A DNA stretch of 64,000 nucleotides from an uncultured Erythrobacter sp. (GTDB lineage Bacteria > Pseudomonadota > Alphaproteobacteria > Sphingomonadales > Sphingomonadaceae): NCBI GenBank assembly GCA_947500645.1, contig CANMSD010000001.1:682001-746000 (forward strand), written 5' to 3'. The position numbers and the translations under genes were made by a program. Positions 1-8,674 of the stretch are shown here, in pieces (positions within the stretch are counted from its first letter, which is position 1; every line of letters begins with the position of its first letter). Below the pieces are notes generated by a model. That model made no database searches and was not told the origin of the DNA. It saw only the letters and a list, made by a program, of their open reading frames with translations.

Positions 1-1
1 G

Positions 2-754
2 GTTGTCCATCCGCCGCTCTTGTGCCTGCACCAGATTTCGAAATCCGGTCGTGAGTTTGCCCGCTTCATGGAGATCGCGGGCCGTGATCGGATGGTGATA
101 GCTCCCGACTATCCGGGATATGGCGAGTCGGCGCTGCCACCAGCAGAACCTTCCGTTCGTATCGAAGATTATGCGAGAGTCATGTGGCAGGTTGCCGACC
201 AAGTCAGCGGCAACAGCCAAATCGACCTGTTCGGCAATCACACAGGGAGCTTGGTCGCTGCGGAGATGGCACGGACTCGCCTGGACACCGTACGCAAAGT
301 TGCCATGATTTCAGCGCCAATCATGACGAGAGACGAGATCGCGCGAATGCGCGAGTATTTTCTTCCCATACCCATCGACGAAGCCGGGACGCGCTTCACA
401 ACTATGTGGAGCAGAATCCTGGAACATCGAAGCGAGGGATTCACGCTCGAAATGATGGCAGAATCCTTCGCTGAAAATCTGCGCGCTGGCGATGCGTACG
501 AATGGGGCCATCGCGCCGCCTTTGATTATTGTGAAGGCTTTCCAGAAATCATCGCCGGATTGCGTAACGAGGTCATCGTGCTCAATCCACGCGACCTGCT
601 CCATGAGATGACGACAAGGGCCGCTCCCCTGCTCACCAACGGTCGGGTTATCGATTGCCCTGAATGGGGGCAGGAGGTGCTGAATGTACATCCGGCGGCA
701 CTGGCCGAGAAACTGCTGAGCGAGTTCGAGGGGTGGCCCGCAAGAACGGACTAA
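2..754 (+). CDS. alpha/beta-fold hydrolase, 5'-truncated by window edge
   Basis: The reading frame is open to the left edge of the window, so the N-terminus is missing; a TTG at 20 is internal. The visible protein has the alpha/beta-hydrolase layout: an N-terminal strand with LLCLHQ (oxyanion region), the DYPGYGES turn, then a nucleophile-elbow region and a late HP near the C-terminus. The elbow reads GNHTG, so the usual catalytic serine of GxSxG is a histidine (codon 239-241). Family members cleave esters, lactones or C-C bonds. The substrate is unknown, and the altered elbow makes classical serine hydrolysis doubtful. It converges on the HisD-like gene, leaving only 29 bp between them. Confidence 0.8.
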   Translation, partial: VVHPPLLCLHQISKSGREFARFMEIAGRDRMVIAPDYPGYGESALPPAEPSVRIEDYARVMWQVADQVSGNSQIDLFGNHTGSLVAAEMARTRLDTVRKVAMISAPIMTRDEIARMREYFLPIPIDEAGTRFTTMWSRILEHRSEGFTLEMMAESFAENLRAGDAYEWGHRAAFDYCEGFPEIIAGLRNEVIVLNPRDLLHEMTTRAAPLLTNGRVIDCPEWGQEVLNVHPAALAEKLLSEFEGWPARTD

Positions 755-783
755 GCCGACCTATAGAGCCGCTATGGGTATGC

Positions 784-2112
784 TCACACGGAGGTTTTCG
801 GAGTGGGCTCGGCTGCCCCGGCATAGGGTATGTTGCGGCGACCATAGCGGCGGACGCGGACATTGGCTTGCTCGCCGTGTCCGGCAAACCCTTCAAGCGC
901 ACATAGCCGACTGCAATATTCGCCGATCTCGGTGGTGGCCTCATCGGTCAGCACCTTCTGATAGGTGCAGGTCTTGAGGAACTTCCCGACCCACAGCCCG
1001 CCAGTGTAGCGCGCCGCCTTCTTCGTCGGCAGCGTGTGGTTGGTCCCGATCACCTTGTCGCCATAGGCAACATTGGTTCGCGGACCGAGAAACAGCGCGC
1101 CGTAATCGGTCATGTTCTCAAGGAACCAATCGTCACGATCGGTCATCACCTGCACGTGCTCATTAGCGTAGAAGTTCGCCACTTCGAGCATTTCATCATG
1201 ATCGTCGCACACGATCACCTCGCCATAATTGTCCCAGGCCTGTCTCGCAATTTCGCGCGTTGGCAATATCTCCAGCAGCCGTTCGACCTCCGCCATCGTC
1301 TCGCGCGCAAGCTTCTCTGAGTTGGTGATCAGGATTGCAGGGCTTTCGGGCCCATGCTCGGCCTGCCCCAGCAGGTCGGTCGCGCAGATCTCGCCATCGA
1401 CCGTCTCATCGGCGATCACCATCGTTTCCGTAGGGCCAGCAAACAGATCAATCCCCACGCGGCCAAACAGTTGCCGCTTGGCCTCGGCCACAAAAGCATT
1501 GCCCGGCCCGACCAGCATATCGACCGGGTCGATGCTCTCGGTCCCAATCGCCATCGCGCCGATCGCCTGCACGCCGCCCAGCGCATAGATCGCATCCGCG
1601 CCCGCCATCGCCTGTGCCGCAACGATTGCCGGTGCGGGCTTGCCCTCGAAAGGCGGGGCGCAAGTCACCACGCGCGGCACGCCCGCAACCTTGGCGGTGA
1701 TCACCGACATATGCGCGCTCGCCAGCAGCGGATATTTGCCGCCAGGCACATAGCAGCCCGCAGCATTCACCGGGATATGCCTGTGGCCGAGGATCACTCC
1801 CGGGCGGGTCTCGACCTCGACATCGTGCATCGATTCCCGCTGGATCTGCGCAAAGCCTAGCACCTGCTCTTGCGCGAACTCGATATCCTTGATCGCTTGC
1901 GCATCCAAGCTGTTCACACATGCATCGATCTCGGCCTGTGTCAGGCGATAATCCTCGCGGTCCCAGCCATCGAACTTCACCGAAAGCTCGCGCACGGCCA
2001 CATCGCCGCGCTTCTCGATATCGGCGAGAATACCCTCGACAATATCGCGAACCTGGCGATCTTCTTCAGACCGCACTTCGGCGGTTACCGCACGTTTCAA
2101 CCATTGTGCCAT
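784..2112 (-). CDS. hisD: histidinol-dehydrogenase-family NAD-dependent alcohol dehydrogenase
   Basis: A 442-residue protein of full family length. All zinc and catalytic positions of HisD can be recognised: Q250 and H253 (LLGQAEHGP), the E318-H319 pair, D352 ([11 protein letters not shown]), H359 and H412 (GFAGHGEQ). HisD oxidises an alcohol through an aldehyde to a carboxylic acid with 2 NAD+. There are no other histidine genes nearby. The IclR regulator is divergent and the surroundings are catabolic, so this is probably one of the HisD paralogues that oxidise other hydroxy compounds, as HpsN does with dihydroxypropanesulfonate. The real substrate is unknown. A TTATCCG dyad lies about 109 bp upstream of the start. 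Confidence 0.9.
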   Translation of the reverse strand: MAQWLKRAVTAEVRSEEDRQVRDIVEGILADIEKRGDVAVRELSVKFDGWDREDYRLTQAEIDACVNSLDAQAIKDIEFAQEQVLGFAQIQRESMHDVEVETRPGVILGHRHIPVNAAGCYVPGGKYPLLASAHMSVITAKVAGVPRVVTCAPPFEGKPAPAIVAAQAMAGADAIYALGGVQAIGAMAIGTESIDPVDMLVGPGNAFVAEAKRQLFGRVGIDLFAGPTETMVIADETVDGEICATDLLGQAEHGPESPAILITNSEKLARETMAEVERLLEILPTREIARQAWDNYGEVIVCDDHDEMLEVANFYANEHVQVMTDRDDWFLENMTDYGALFLGPRTNVAYGDKVIGTNHTLPTKKAARYTGGLWVGKFLKTCTYQKVLTDEATTEIGEYCSRLCALEGFAGHGEQANVRVRRYGRRNIPYAGAAEPTPKTSV

Positions 2113-2211
2113 GATGTCTCAACTCCAAAACTTGCCATGGAATGTTTGATCGACCATTCCGTACGCATTGAGACAGGGACGTAGTTTTTCGAGCAATGCG
2201 ATAGGCAAACT

Positions 2212-2238
2212 TTATCCGAATTATCCGATGCGCGGCAT
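2212..2238. promoter_or_regulatory. putative operator, site A (TTATCCG dyad)
   Basis: TTATCCGATGCGCGGCAT at 2221-2238 fits the TTATCCG-N5-CGG pattern shared by six intergenic regions of this window. A further TTATCCG half-site lies directly before it (2212-2218). It sits in the 270-bp divergent gap between the HisD-like gene and the IclR gene, so it could serve autoregulation as well as the dehydrogenase. The right half is weaker than at the 7.1 and 24.8 kb sites. Assignment as an operator is inference from recurrence. Confidence 0.5.
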
Positions 2239-2382
2239 TTTTTAGCGAAGTATGACCCAGTCTTTGGCCGAGCCACTAAGATCAAAATCCGAGGAAACAC
2301 CTCCGCCGCTGAATCGCATTGCTATTAGGGAGTGGTGCCGATCCATCAGGCTGCGGTCCCGATCGAGTAGGAGAACCACATA

Positions 2383-3156
2383 GTGACCATTAGGGCGGTT
2401 TCGCGAGCTATTGCCGTTCTCTCCGCAGTCAATCGCGATGGCCCGATCACCATGACGGGTATCGCACGGCGCGCAGAAATCCCGTATCCGACAGCCAGCC
2501 GCATAGTCCACACGTTGCTGGACGAGGGTCTGATCGAACGCGAACCGGCACGAAAGCGCTACCGCGTGACATCGCTCGTCCAAACGCTTTCGCTGGGCTA
2601 TCAATCGGAGGATGCCCTCGTCTCTAAAGCACGCCCGCATATCGAGGCACTATGCAAGGAGTTAGGCTGGCCAATCTCACTTGCCACCCGCGTCGGCACG
2701 CGCATCATTTTACGCGATTCAACTCATAATATGACGTCGCTGACGTTCTCCAATTATTATCCCGGCTACACTTTGCCTATTGCCGAGTGCGCTAGTGGCA
2801 AAGCCTATCTCGCCTTTTGCGAGGACGAGGAACGGCAGGCTATAATCGACGGTTGGAAAGCGATCGACAATGAAACCGCCCATCGTGGGTTGGTGATGCT
2901 GGGCGATGACTTCCTGCTCAACAAAATTCGCGACGATGGATATGCCACGCACGCGCTCAACGCTTACAACGCCGAACCGGGCAAAACCTCGTCGGTCGCG
3001 GTGCCGATCCTATCGGCAAATGGCGGGCTGTTCGGCACTCTGGCCACGGTCTACTTTGCTGCGGCGATGAAGTTGGAAGAGGCGGTCGAGCAGTTTCTTG
3101 AGCCGCTACAGCTTAAAGCTTCCAAAATCGCTCAGGACATGGCGGACGACGACTAG
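2383..3156 (+). CDS. IclR-family transcriptional regulator
   Basis: A 257-residue protein with an N-terminal winged helix (about residues 1-65, with the recognition-helix segment PYPTASRIVHTL) and a C-terminal IclR effector domain (about 75-250). The start is GTG at 2383, preceded by GGAG. IclR proteins bind small acids or aromatic metabolites and repress or activate catabolic operons. It is closely similar along its whole length to the second IclR protein at 48.8 kb, sharing for example a RVG..RDSTH segment and PGYTLP. It is the best candidate to read the TTATCCG dyads found upstream of most operons here. Its last 4 bp overlap the convergent alcohol dehydrogenase gene. Confidence 0.93.
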   Translation: MTIRAVSRAIAVLSAVNRDGPITMTGIARRAEIPYPTASRIVHTLLDEGLIEREPARKRYRVTSLVQTLSLGYQSEDALVSKARPHIEALCKELGWPISLATRVGTRIILRDSTHNMTSLTFSNYYPGYTLPIAECASGKAYLAFCEDEERQAIIDGWKAIDNETAHRGLVMLGDDFLLNKIRDDGYATHALNAYNAEPGKTSSVAVPILSANGGLFGTLATVYFAAAMKLEEAVEQFLEPLQLKASKIAQDMADDD

Positions 3157-4253
3157 TCGAACACCAGCACCGGCTTGATTGCAGTGCCGTTTGCGCAGTC
3201 CGCAAAGGCATCCGATATGTCATCGAACGGATAGCGTTTGATAAGCCGCTCATAGGGCATCGCACCGCTTTGCTGCTGTTCGATAAGCCATGGGATGAAG
3301 GTTTCGGGGTTGCTGTCCCCCTCGACGATACCGATCATGGTCGTGGTCATGAAGGGCAAGCCTCCCGGGTGACTGACCGGCTCGCCGAATTGTCCCGGAA
3401 CAGTCACCACCCCCATTTTCCCTCCGGGAGAGAGCGAATTGATGCCCAGCTCGAATGTTTGCTGTTTTCCTGCGCAGTCGAGCGCATAGGCCATTCCGCC
3501 GCCGGTCAGCTCGCGAATGGTTTCGAGCAGATCGGGCTCATCACCAGTCAATGCATGTTGGGCACCAAGCGATCTTGCCAGCTCCAACCGCTCCTCAATC
3601 ATGTCCACGGCGATGATCGGGTGGCTGCCGGCAATCCGCGCTGCCATCACCGCGCTCAAGCCCACCGCACCGCAACCGATCACAAGTAAAGGCTTGTCAG
3701 CCTCGGCAGCGAAGTTGTTGAGCACAGCACCGGCACCGGTCTGGATGCCGCAGCCAAGCGGTGCAGCGATTGCAAAATCTAGGTCGTCCGGAATTTTCAC
3801 ACAATTGCGCTCGGTCACGATGGCATGCGTGGCGAAACTGCTTTGCTGGAAGAACTCGGCGGAGATGGGCGTGCCATCGGCGCGGGTCAGCGCTGGGCGT
3901 TCTGGAGGCCGCGTCCCGGAGAAATTGTGTGCTTCGTGATCGAGGCAATATGCCGGATGGTCAGTCAGGCAATTGCGACAATGGCCACACGATCCAAACG
4001 TTGCGACGACGCGGTCACCCACTGCAAAGCCGGTTACGCTTTCGCCGACCGCGACAATCTTCCCTGCACCCTCATGGCCCAGTACGCGCGGCTCTGGCAG
4101 CCACTCGGACACCGAAAGATCGGTATGGCAAAGCCCCACAGCGCCCATCTCGATGACCATCTCATGCGGAAGCGGATCATCGAGCATCAGGTGCTCGATT
4201 TGCGGCGCAGCTCCTTTGCCATGACTGACCGCTGCTCTGATGTCGCACGGCAC
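3153..4253 (-). CDS. zinc-dependent alcohol dehydrogenase (MDR, aryl-alcohol type)
   Basis: A 366-residue medium-chain dehydrogenase. Visible are catalytic-zinc residues C42 (GLCHTD) and H60-E61 (GHEGAG), the four structural-zinc cysteines C89, C92, C95 and C103, and the Rossmann motif GCGAVGLSA. The length and the GCGIQTGAGAV segment resemble benzyl-alcohol/XylB-type enzymes, which oxidise primary alcohols to aldehydes with NAD+. It is the last gene of a three-gene minus-strand operon after the propionyl-CoA synthetase and a lyase, with a 2-bp gap to the lyase. Substrate specificity cannot be read from the sequence. Confidence 0.92.
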   Translation of the reverse strand: MPCDIRAAVSHGKGAAPQIEHLMLDDPLPHEMVIEMGAVGLCHTDLSVSEWLPEPRVLGHEGAGKIVAVGESVTGFAVGDRVVATFGSCGHCRNCLTDHPAYCLDHEAHNFSGTRPPERPALTRADGTPISAEFFQQSSFATHAIVTERNCVKIPDDLDFAIAAPLGCGIQTGAGAVLNNFAAEADKPLLVIGCGAVGLSAVMAARIAGSHPIIAVDMIEERLELARSLGAQHALTGDEPDLLETIRELTGGGMAYALDCAGKQQTFELGINSLSPGGKMGVVTVPGQFGEPVSHPGGLPFMTTTMIGIVEGDSNPETFIPWLIEQQQSGAMPYERLIKRYPFDDISDAFADCANGTAIKPVLVFD

Positions 4254-4255
4254 CT

Positions 4256-5119
4256 CTATGCCTGCCCGTGCCGGTCTTGCAGTGCGACAATCTCGTCCAT
4301 ACCGAGCAGGCGGCTCATCTCGGAGAAATCGAAGGACGGCGGTGCATCGCTCGTCGCCTTGCCCTCCTTGAGTGCCTGATAGAACGCCTGCGCACCTTGT
4401 GCCGCCGCAAGGGGTGCGCCTGACGGATAGATCACCAGTTTCACGCCCAAAGCCTCGTATTCCGCAGGTTCGAGCACTGGCAGTTTCGCCCCCGGCGCGG
4501 CGTTGATCATCAGGGGCTTGTCGATGGCTTTGGCGGCCTCGGCAATCTCGTCGCGCGTTTCGGGCGCTTCGAGAAACACAATGTCCGCCCCGGCATCGGC
4601 ATAGCTCGCAAGCCGGCCTAGCGTGCTTTCGAAGCCCTCGCTCCGCCGCGCATCTGTCCGCGCGATGATGAGCATGTCTCCATCGTCCCGCGCCTCAAGT
4701 GCCACAGCAATGCGGGTCAGCATTTCGTCTTTGGGCACCGACCTAGCACGTCCGACATGGCCGCAAATCTTGGGAAAGGGTTGGTCCTCTATCTGCATCG
4801 CGGCGATGCCAGCCTTTTGGTATCCGCGCACCGCATGGGCGAGGTTGGCGATGCTGCCAAAGCCGGTATCGGCATCGGCGATCACCGGGACCTCACTGCG
4901 TGCGGCAAAACCGCCAAATACGCGCACAAAATCGGCATAGCCGGCAAGCCCAACATCAGGTTCGCCTAGCGCCGAGGCGGTTCCCCAATAGCCCGACGCG
5001 TAAAGTGCCTCAAAACCGATCTGCTGTGCAACGAGCAGGCTGATCTGATCGTGAATTCCCGGCGCAACGATGATCCCGGCTTCACCAAGACGCGCGCGCA
5101 AAGTGATCGCTCCGCTCAT
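4256..5119 (-). CDS. isocitrate lyase/PEP mutase-family lyase (copy 1)
   Basis: A 287-residue (beta/alpha)8-barrel protein of the 2-methylisocitrate lyase / oxaloacetate decarboxylase group. Mg-binding acids are seen at DADTGFG (82-88) and E111-D112, and the flexible catalytic loop holds PKICGH with the active-site cysteine C119. Such enzymes cleave a C-C bond next to a carboxylate, giving for example pyruvate or glyoxylate plus an acid. It overlaps the upstream propionyl-CoA synthetase gene by 4 bp, suggesting that the acid released is then activated to its CoA ester. It is one of three family members in the window and is closest to the copy at 32.3 kb. Confidence 0.9.
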   Translation of the reverse strand: MSGAITLRARLGEAGIIVAPGIHDQISLLVAQQIGFEALYASGYWGTASALGEPDVGLAGYADFVRVFGGFAARSEVPVIADADTGFGSIANLAHAVRGYQKAGIAAMQIEDQPFPKICGHVGRARSVPKDEMLTRIAVALEARDDGDMLIIARTDARRSEGFESTLGRLASYADAGADIVFLEAPETRDEIAEAAKAIDKPLMINAAPGAKLPVLEPAEYEALGVKLVIYPSGAPLAAAQGAQAFYQALKEGKATSDAPPSFDFSEMSRLLGMDEIVALQDRHGQA

Positions 5120-7014
5120 GCTGGAGCGAGCCGTTCACGATAGCCATCAAGCACAGTTGCATCTTCGATCGTCGCGGGGATTTGCGGCTCTTCGCCGTCT
5201 GCAAGCTGACGGATGGTCTTGCGCAAGATCTTGCCCGAGCGAGTTTTGGGTAGCTTCTCCATCACATAGACCTGACGGAAAGCGGCGACCGGGCCGATGC
5301 TGGCGCGAACATCGGCAATCAGCTGAGCACCTATTTCCGCTTCATCGGTCGCGACGCCGCTCTTGAGGACAACGAAGCCAACCGGCAGTTGGCCTTTGAG
5401 TGCGTCCGCGATGCCGACCACGCAGCATTCGGCGACATCGGGATGCGCGGCGAGCACTTCCTCCATCGCAGCGGACGACAGACGGTGACCGGCCACGTTG
5501 ATGACATCGTCCGTCCGGCCCATCACGAAGACATGTCCGTCCTCGTCGATATAGCCAGCATCGCCGCTTTGATAGTACCCCTCATAACGTTGCAGATAGG
5601 CTTCGCGATACCGCTCATCGGCATTCCATAGCGTCGGTGCTGCACCGGGCGGGAGCGGGAGCTTTGCCGCGATCGCTCCGTTCTCATCCGCGCCAAGTTC
5701 CTCACCGTCGCTGTCGAGGCAGCGAATATCCCACCCGGGCATGGGTACGCTGGTCGAACCGGCTTTGATGGCCATTTTCTCGATGCCAACAGGACTCGCA
5801 CAAATCGCCCAGCCGGTCTCGGTCTGCCACCAATGATCGACCACGGGCTTTCCCAGCAAGTTTTCAAGCCATACCAAGGTGTCGGGATCGGTCCGCTCAC
5901 CGGCAAGGAAGATTGCCTTCAGTTCAGAAAGATCATGCCCTCCCGCAAGCGATCCATCGGGATCGACCTGCTTGATCGCGCGTATCGCGGTCGGTGCGGT
6001 AAAGAAGCTTCGCACTTTGTGCTTGGCCATCAATTGCCAGAAGATTCCCGCATCGGGCGTCCCGATCGGCTTGCCTTCAAAGATCACCGTCGCGTTGCGA
6101 TTGAGCAACGGTGCGTAGACGATATAGCTATGCCCAACGACCCAGCCGACATCGCTCGCCGCCCAATATGTCGCGCCTGGCGGGCAATCGTAAATGCCTT
6201 CCATCGACCAAGCGAGCGCAGCGAGGTATCCGCCTGTATCCCGCACGATACCCTTGGGCTGGCCGGTCGTTCCGGACGTGTAGAGAATGTAAAGCGGATC
6301 GGTCGCGGCCATCGGCACGCAATCGACCGGCTCCGCATTTGCGAGCACATCGGCCCAGTCCGAAACGTCGCTGCCGGACAAATCTGCGGGCGCCTGCTCA
6401 CGTTGCCAGAACAGCGTGTGATCGGGTCTATGACTTGCGAGTGCATAGGCCTCGTCGAGCATTGGTTGATACTCCAGGGTCTTTGCGCCCTCGATACCGC
6501 ACGATGCCGCGATAACCAGCTTGGGCGTCGCATCGTCGATGCGGGTTGCCAGTTCGCGCGGCGCAAATCCGCCGAATACAACCGAGTGGATCGCGCCGAT
6601 CCGTGCGCATGCAAGCATTGCAACGACCGCCTCGACCGAATTGGGCATGTAGATCAGCACGCGGTCACCGGTTTCGACGCCAAGCGCGCGCATCGCACCG
6701 CCCGCGCGCGCGGTCATGCCCTGCAACTCGGCAAAACTGACACTGCGCGAGATCCCGGTGACGGGGCTTTCGTAGAGCAATGCGGCATCATCACCGTGAC
6801 CGGCTTCAACATGGCGGTCCACGCAATTGTAGCAGGCGTTGAGCTTCCCTCCGACGAACCAGCGTGGGATTGGCTCGGCCCCGTCGCCGACAAGTTGACT
6901 GTACGGTTCATCCCAAGACAGCTTCTTTGCAACTTGGCCCCAGAACAGTTCGGGTTGTTCAAGCGATTGGCGGTACAAGCTGCGATAATCGCCGGCCACG
7001 TCTGTCTCCTTCAT
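5116..7014 (-). CDS. prpE: propionyl-CoA synthetase-like acyl-CoA synthetase
   Basis: A 632-residue adenylate-forming enzyme of acetyl/propionyl-CoA synthetase length. It shows the P-loop YTSGTTGQPKG, a PrpE-typical VVGHSYIVYAPLL segment, the GRTDDVINVAGHR hinge, and the C-terminal KTRSGK with the acetylatable lysine K595. It converts a short-chain acid, ATP and CoA to acyl-CoA, AMP and PPi in the cytosol. It is first in an operon with a lyase and an alcohol dehydrogenase. Propionate made by the lyases of this island is a plausible substrate. The TTATCCG dyad at 7.1 kb lies about 96 bp upstream. PrpE and short-chain Acs are close, so propionate preference is likely but not proven. Confidence 0.9.
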   Translation of the reverse strand: MKETDVAGDYRSLYRQSLEQPELFWGQVAKKLSWDEPYSQLVGDGAEPIPRWFVGGKLNACYNCVDRHVEAGHGDDAALLYESPVTGISRSVSFAELQGMTARAGGAMRALGVETGDRVLIYMPNSVEAVVAMLACARIGAIHSVVFGGFAPRELATRIDDATPKLVIAASCGIEGAKTLEYQPMLDEAYALASHRPDHTLFWQREQAPADLSGSDVSDWADVLANAEPVDCVPMAATDPLYILYTSGTTGQPKGIVRDTGGYLAALAWSMEGIYDCPPGATYWAASDVGWVVGHSYIVYAPLLNRNATVIFEGKPIGTPDAGIFWQLMAKHKVRSFFTAPTAIRAIKQVDPDGSLAGGHDLSELKAIFLAGERTDPDTLVWLENLLGKPVVDHWWQTETGWAICASPVGIEKMAIKAGSTSVPMPGWDIRCLDSDGEELGADENGAIAAKLPLPPGAAPTLWNADERYREAYLQRYEGYYQSGDAGYIDEDGHVFVMGRTDDVINVAGHRLSSAAMEEVLAAHPDVAECCVVGIADALKGQLPVGFVVLKSGVATDEAEIGAQLIADVRASIGPVAAFRQVYVMEKLPKTRSGKILRKTIRQLADGEEPQIPATIEDATVLDGYRERLAPA

Positions 7015-7087
7015 CCCGATCGCACCTGCCGCATCCTTTTAGTCGCTGCTAATTCCTTCGCGGCACGTGCTCATCAGCCGGATAAAT

Positions 7088-7127
7088 AGACCATACCTGT
7101 AGCATAGCCTTATCCGCTCGTCGGACA
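7088..7127. promoter_or_regulatory. putative operator, site B, with adjacent conserved box
   Basis: TTATCCGCTCGTCGGACA (7110-7127) contains the dyad TCCG-N5-CGGA. Just before it, AGACCATACCTGTAG (7088-7102) matches 14 of 15 bases of a box beside the site at 24.8 kb. A further inverted half-site CGGATAA lies at 7079-7085. The element stands in the divergent promoter region between the propionyl-CoA synthetase operon and the small-protein/methyltransferase pair. The regulatory role is inferred from recurrence. Confidence 0.65.
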
Positions 7128-7196
7128 GTCTGGCGAGCTACACCTTTAAAGATTCGCTCACGAGGCTATTTTGAGCCACGAGAAATAGGAAGTGCA

Positions 7197-7559
7197 ATGG
7201 CGAAAGAGCTGAACCAAGCCGACCTTATTCACGGCGATGTCCCCGAAGTCTTCGGCGAGGCGATCGGCGGCAAGGGTACCGTCTATTTCGAGAATGTCGT
7301 GATCGATAATCTGATCGACGCGGTGCTCGAACTGTCCGCTGCGGCTTGGGCGCATCATGATCGCGTTTTGGTACTTGAGAAAGTGCTCGAAGCGAAGGGC
7401 ATCGCAGTGAGCGATGAGATCGAAGCACACTTGCCGGACGACGCGGAGATTGCCGCTCGTGCAGCTGAACGCGATGCCTATGTACAGCGTATTTTCGGTA
7501 GCTTCCTGCGCCGCCCGACCGGCGATCTGCCGGGGCGCGATGTGATGGATAAGGAGTAA
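7197..7559 (+). CDS. small conserved partner protein of a methyltransferase (copy 1)
   Basis: A 120-residue, mostly helical, acidic cytosolic protein; I do not recognise a named family. Its core (about residues 37-63, with NLIDAVLEL and LVLEKVLEAKGI) aligns with the 92-residue protein at 20.5 kb (DLGRAVLTL and VIVEKLLEDAGI). Both genes sit directly beside a SAM-dependent methyltransferase of the same type, here 5 bp upstream of it. The similarity and position suggest a subunit or activator of that enzyme. The helical segment and length faintly recall small accessory subunits such as nitrile-hydratase activators, but I see no metal-binding motif to support that. Confidence 0.8.
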   Translation: MAKELNQADLIHGDVPEVFGEAIGGKGTVYFENVVIDNLIDAVLELSAAAWAHHDRVLVLEKVLEAKGIAVSDEIEAHLPDDAEIAARAAERDAYVQRIFGSFLRRPTGDLPGRDVMDKE

Positions 7560-7564
7560 AGGGA

Positions 7565-8656
7565 ATGGACCGCGGAAACATCGGCGTACTGCCTCGCCCA
7601 ACCAGGCTCGCTGACGAGAGCTATCTCGAGTTTGTCACGTCATTCCGCAAAATGGCGATTCAACAGGGCTTCCCGACCATGGCGGAACAAGGCGAAGCGG
7701 CCCTGATCAAGGCGCAGGAATCTGGCGAAATCGCTAAACCTGCTGAGGGAGAGGAAGTTCCGCTCGACGATGTGAAGCGTGTGTTCTCCAAGATACCCTT
7801 CGTGCCGACTTGGCAACGGTTCGTGCGCTCGCAGCAGGAAATGATGTGGCGCCGCACGCGCGAAAGCTTCGTACAGAACGCGGATGCGGTGATGGCGGCG
7901 ATGGCGGAGGCGGAGAAGAGCCATCCCGAACGCATTCACTATGATCCCGAGTTCGTGCCGCCGGTTTACACGCGCCACGAGATTCACTGCCAACCGGGCG
8001 GCTACACCGATGATCCGCTGGGCGGCCTCGTGTTCCACTACGGCACCAAGATATTTTACGAAGGTTTCAACGACCAGGACGAGCTGCATATCGAACTGGC
8101 CGAGAAAACCACTTTGCCCGCCGATGGCAAGGTTGAGCGCATCCTCGATGTCGGATGCAGCATCGGGCAAGCAACGACCGCGCTAAAGGACCGTGTCCCA
8201 GGCGCCGAAGTCTGGGGTCTGGATGTCGGCCTGCCGTTGATCCGCTATGCCCACATGCGCGCATTGCAGCATGACAAAGATGTGCAGTTCAAGCAGGCAC
8301 TGGCCGAAGAGAGCGGCTATCCAGACGAGCACTTCGACGCGGTTCTGTCCTACATCCTGTTCCACGAAGTGCCGGTAAAGAAGATGAAGGAAATCATCGC
8401 CGAGATGTTCCGCATCCTGCGGCCCGGCGGGACCTTCTCGATCTTCGAGTTCCCGAACAATGACAAAGGTCAGGTTTCGGCCTCGCACCGCTTCATGATT
8501 GACTACGATTCGAAGAACAACAATGAACCCTATTCGCCCGGCTTCGTGCAAAGCGACTTCCGCGGGATTCTCGAAGCTGCCGGCTTCGATGTCGAGCCGG
8601 GGCCCGATGTCAGCAATGACTTCCTGCAATCGCTGGTCGCGACCAAGCCTGCCTGA
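7565..8656 (+). CDS. class I SAM-dependent methyltransferase with N-terminal extension (copy 1)
   Basis: A 363-residue protein. The C-terminal half is a Rossmann methyltransferase with motif I ILDVGCSIGQ near residue 195, an acidic residue after strand 2 (GLDVG), SYILFHEVP and the post-motif LRPGG. The first 180 or so residues form an extension of unknown fold with many acidic and aromatic residues. The same architecture is found in the protein at 19.5 kb, and each is paired with a small helical protein. The substrate is unknown; a carboxylate or hydroxyl of an island metabolite would fit. It is transcribed with the small gene just upstream from the promoter region at 7.1 kb. Confidence 0.88.
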   Translation: MDRGNIGVLPRPTRLADESYLEFVTSFRKMAIQQGFPTMAEQGEAALIKAQESGEIAKPAEGEEVPLDDVKRVFSKIPFVPTWQRFVRSQQEMMWRRTRESFVQNADAVMAAMAEAEKSHPERIHYDPEFVPPVYTRHEIHCQPGGYTDDPLGGLVFHYGTKIFYEGFNDQDELHIELAEKTTLPADGKVERILDVGCSIGQATTALKDRVPGAEVWGLDVGLPLIRYAHMRALQHDKDVQFKQALAEESGYPDEHFDAVLSYILFHEVPVKKMKEIIAEMFRILRPGGTFSIFEFPNNDKGQVSASHRFMIDYDSKNNNEPYSPGFVQSDFRGILEAAGFDVEPGPDVSNDFLQSLVATKPA

Positions 8657-8674
8657 TCGCACCAACTGCTCTGG

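Noticed and set aside
784..2112. Reading the HisD-like gene as part of histidine biosynthesis.
   Set aside because: No other his gene is near, the neighbour is an IclR regulator and the surroundings are catabolic; the family includes non-histidine enzymes.
5833..7089. A 418-codon open frame on the plus strand opposite the propionyl-CoA synthetase gene.
   Set aside because: It is antisense to a gene with clear family motifs, has the Arg/His/Cys-rich composition of a shadow frame in GC-rich DNA and no recognisable domain.
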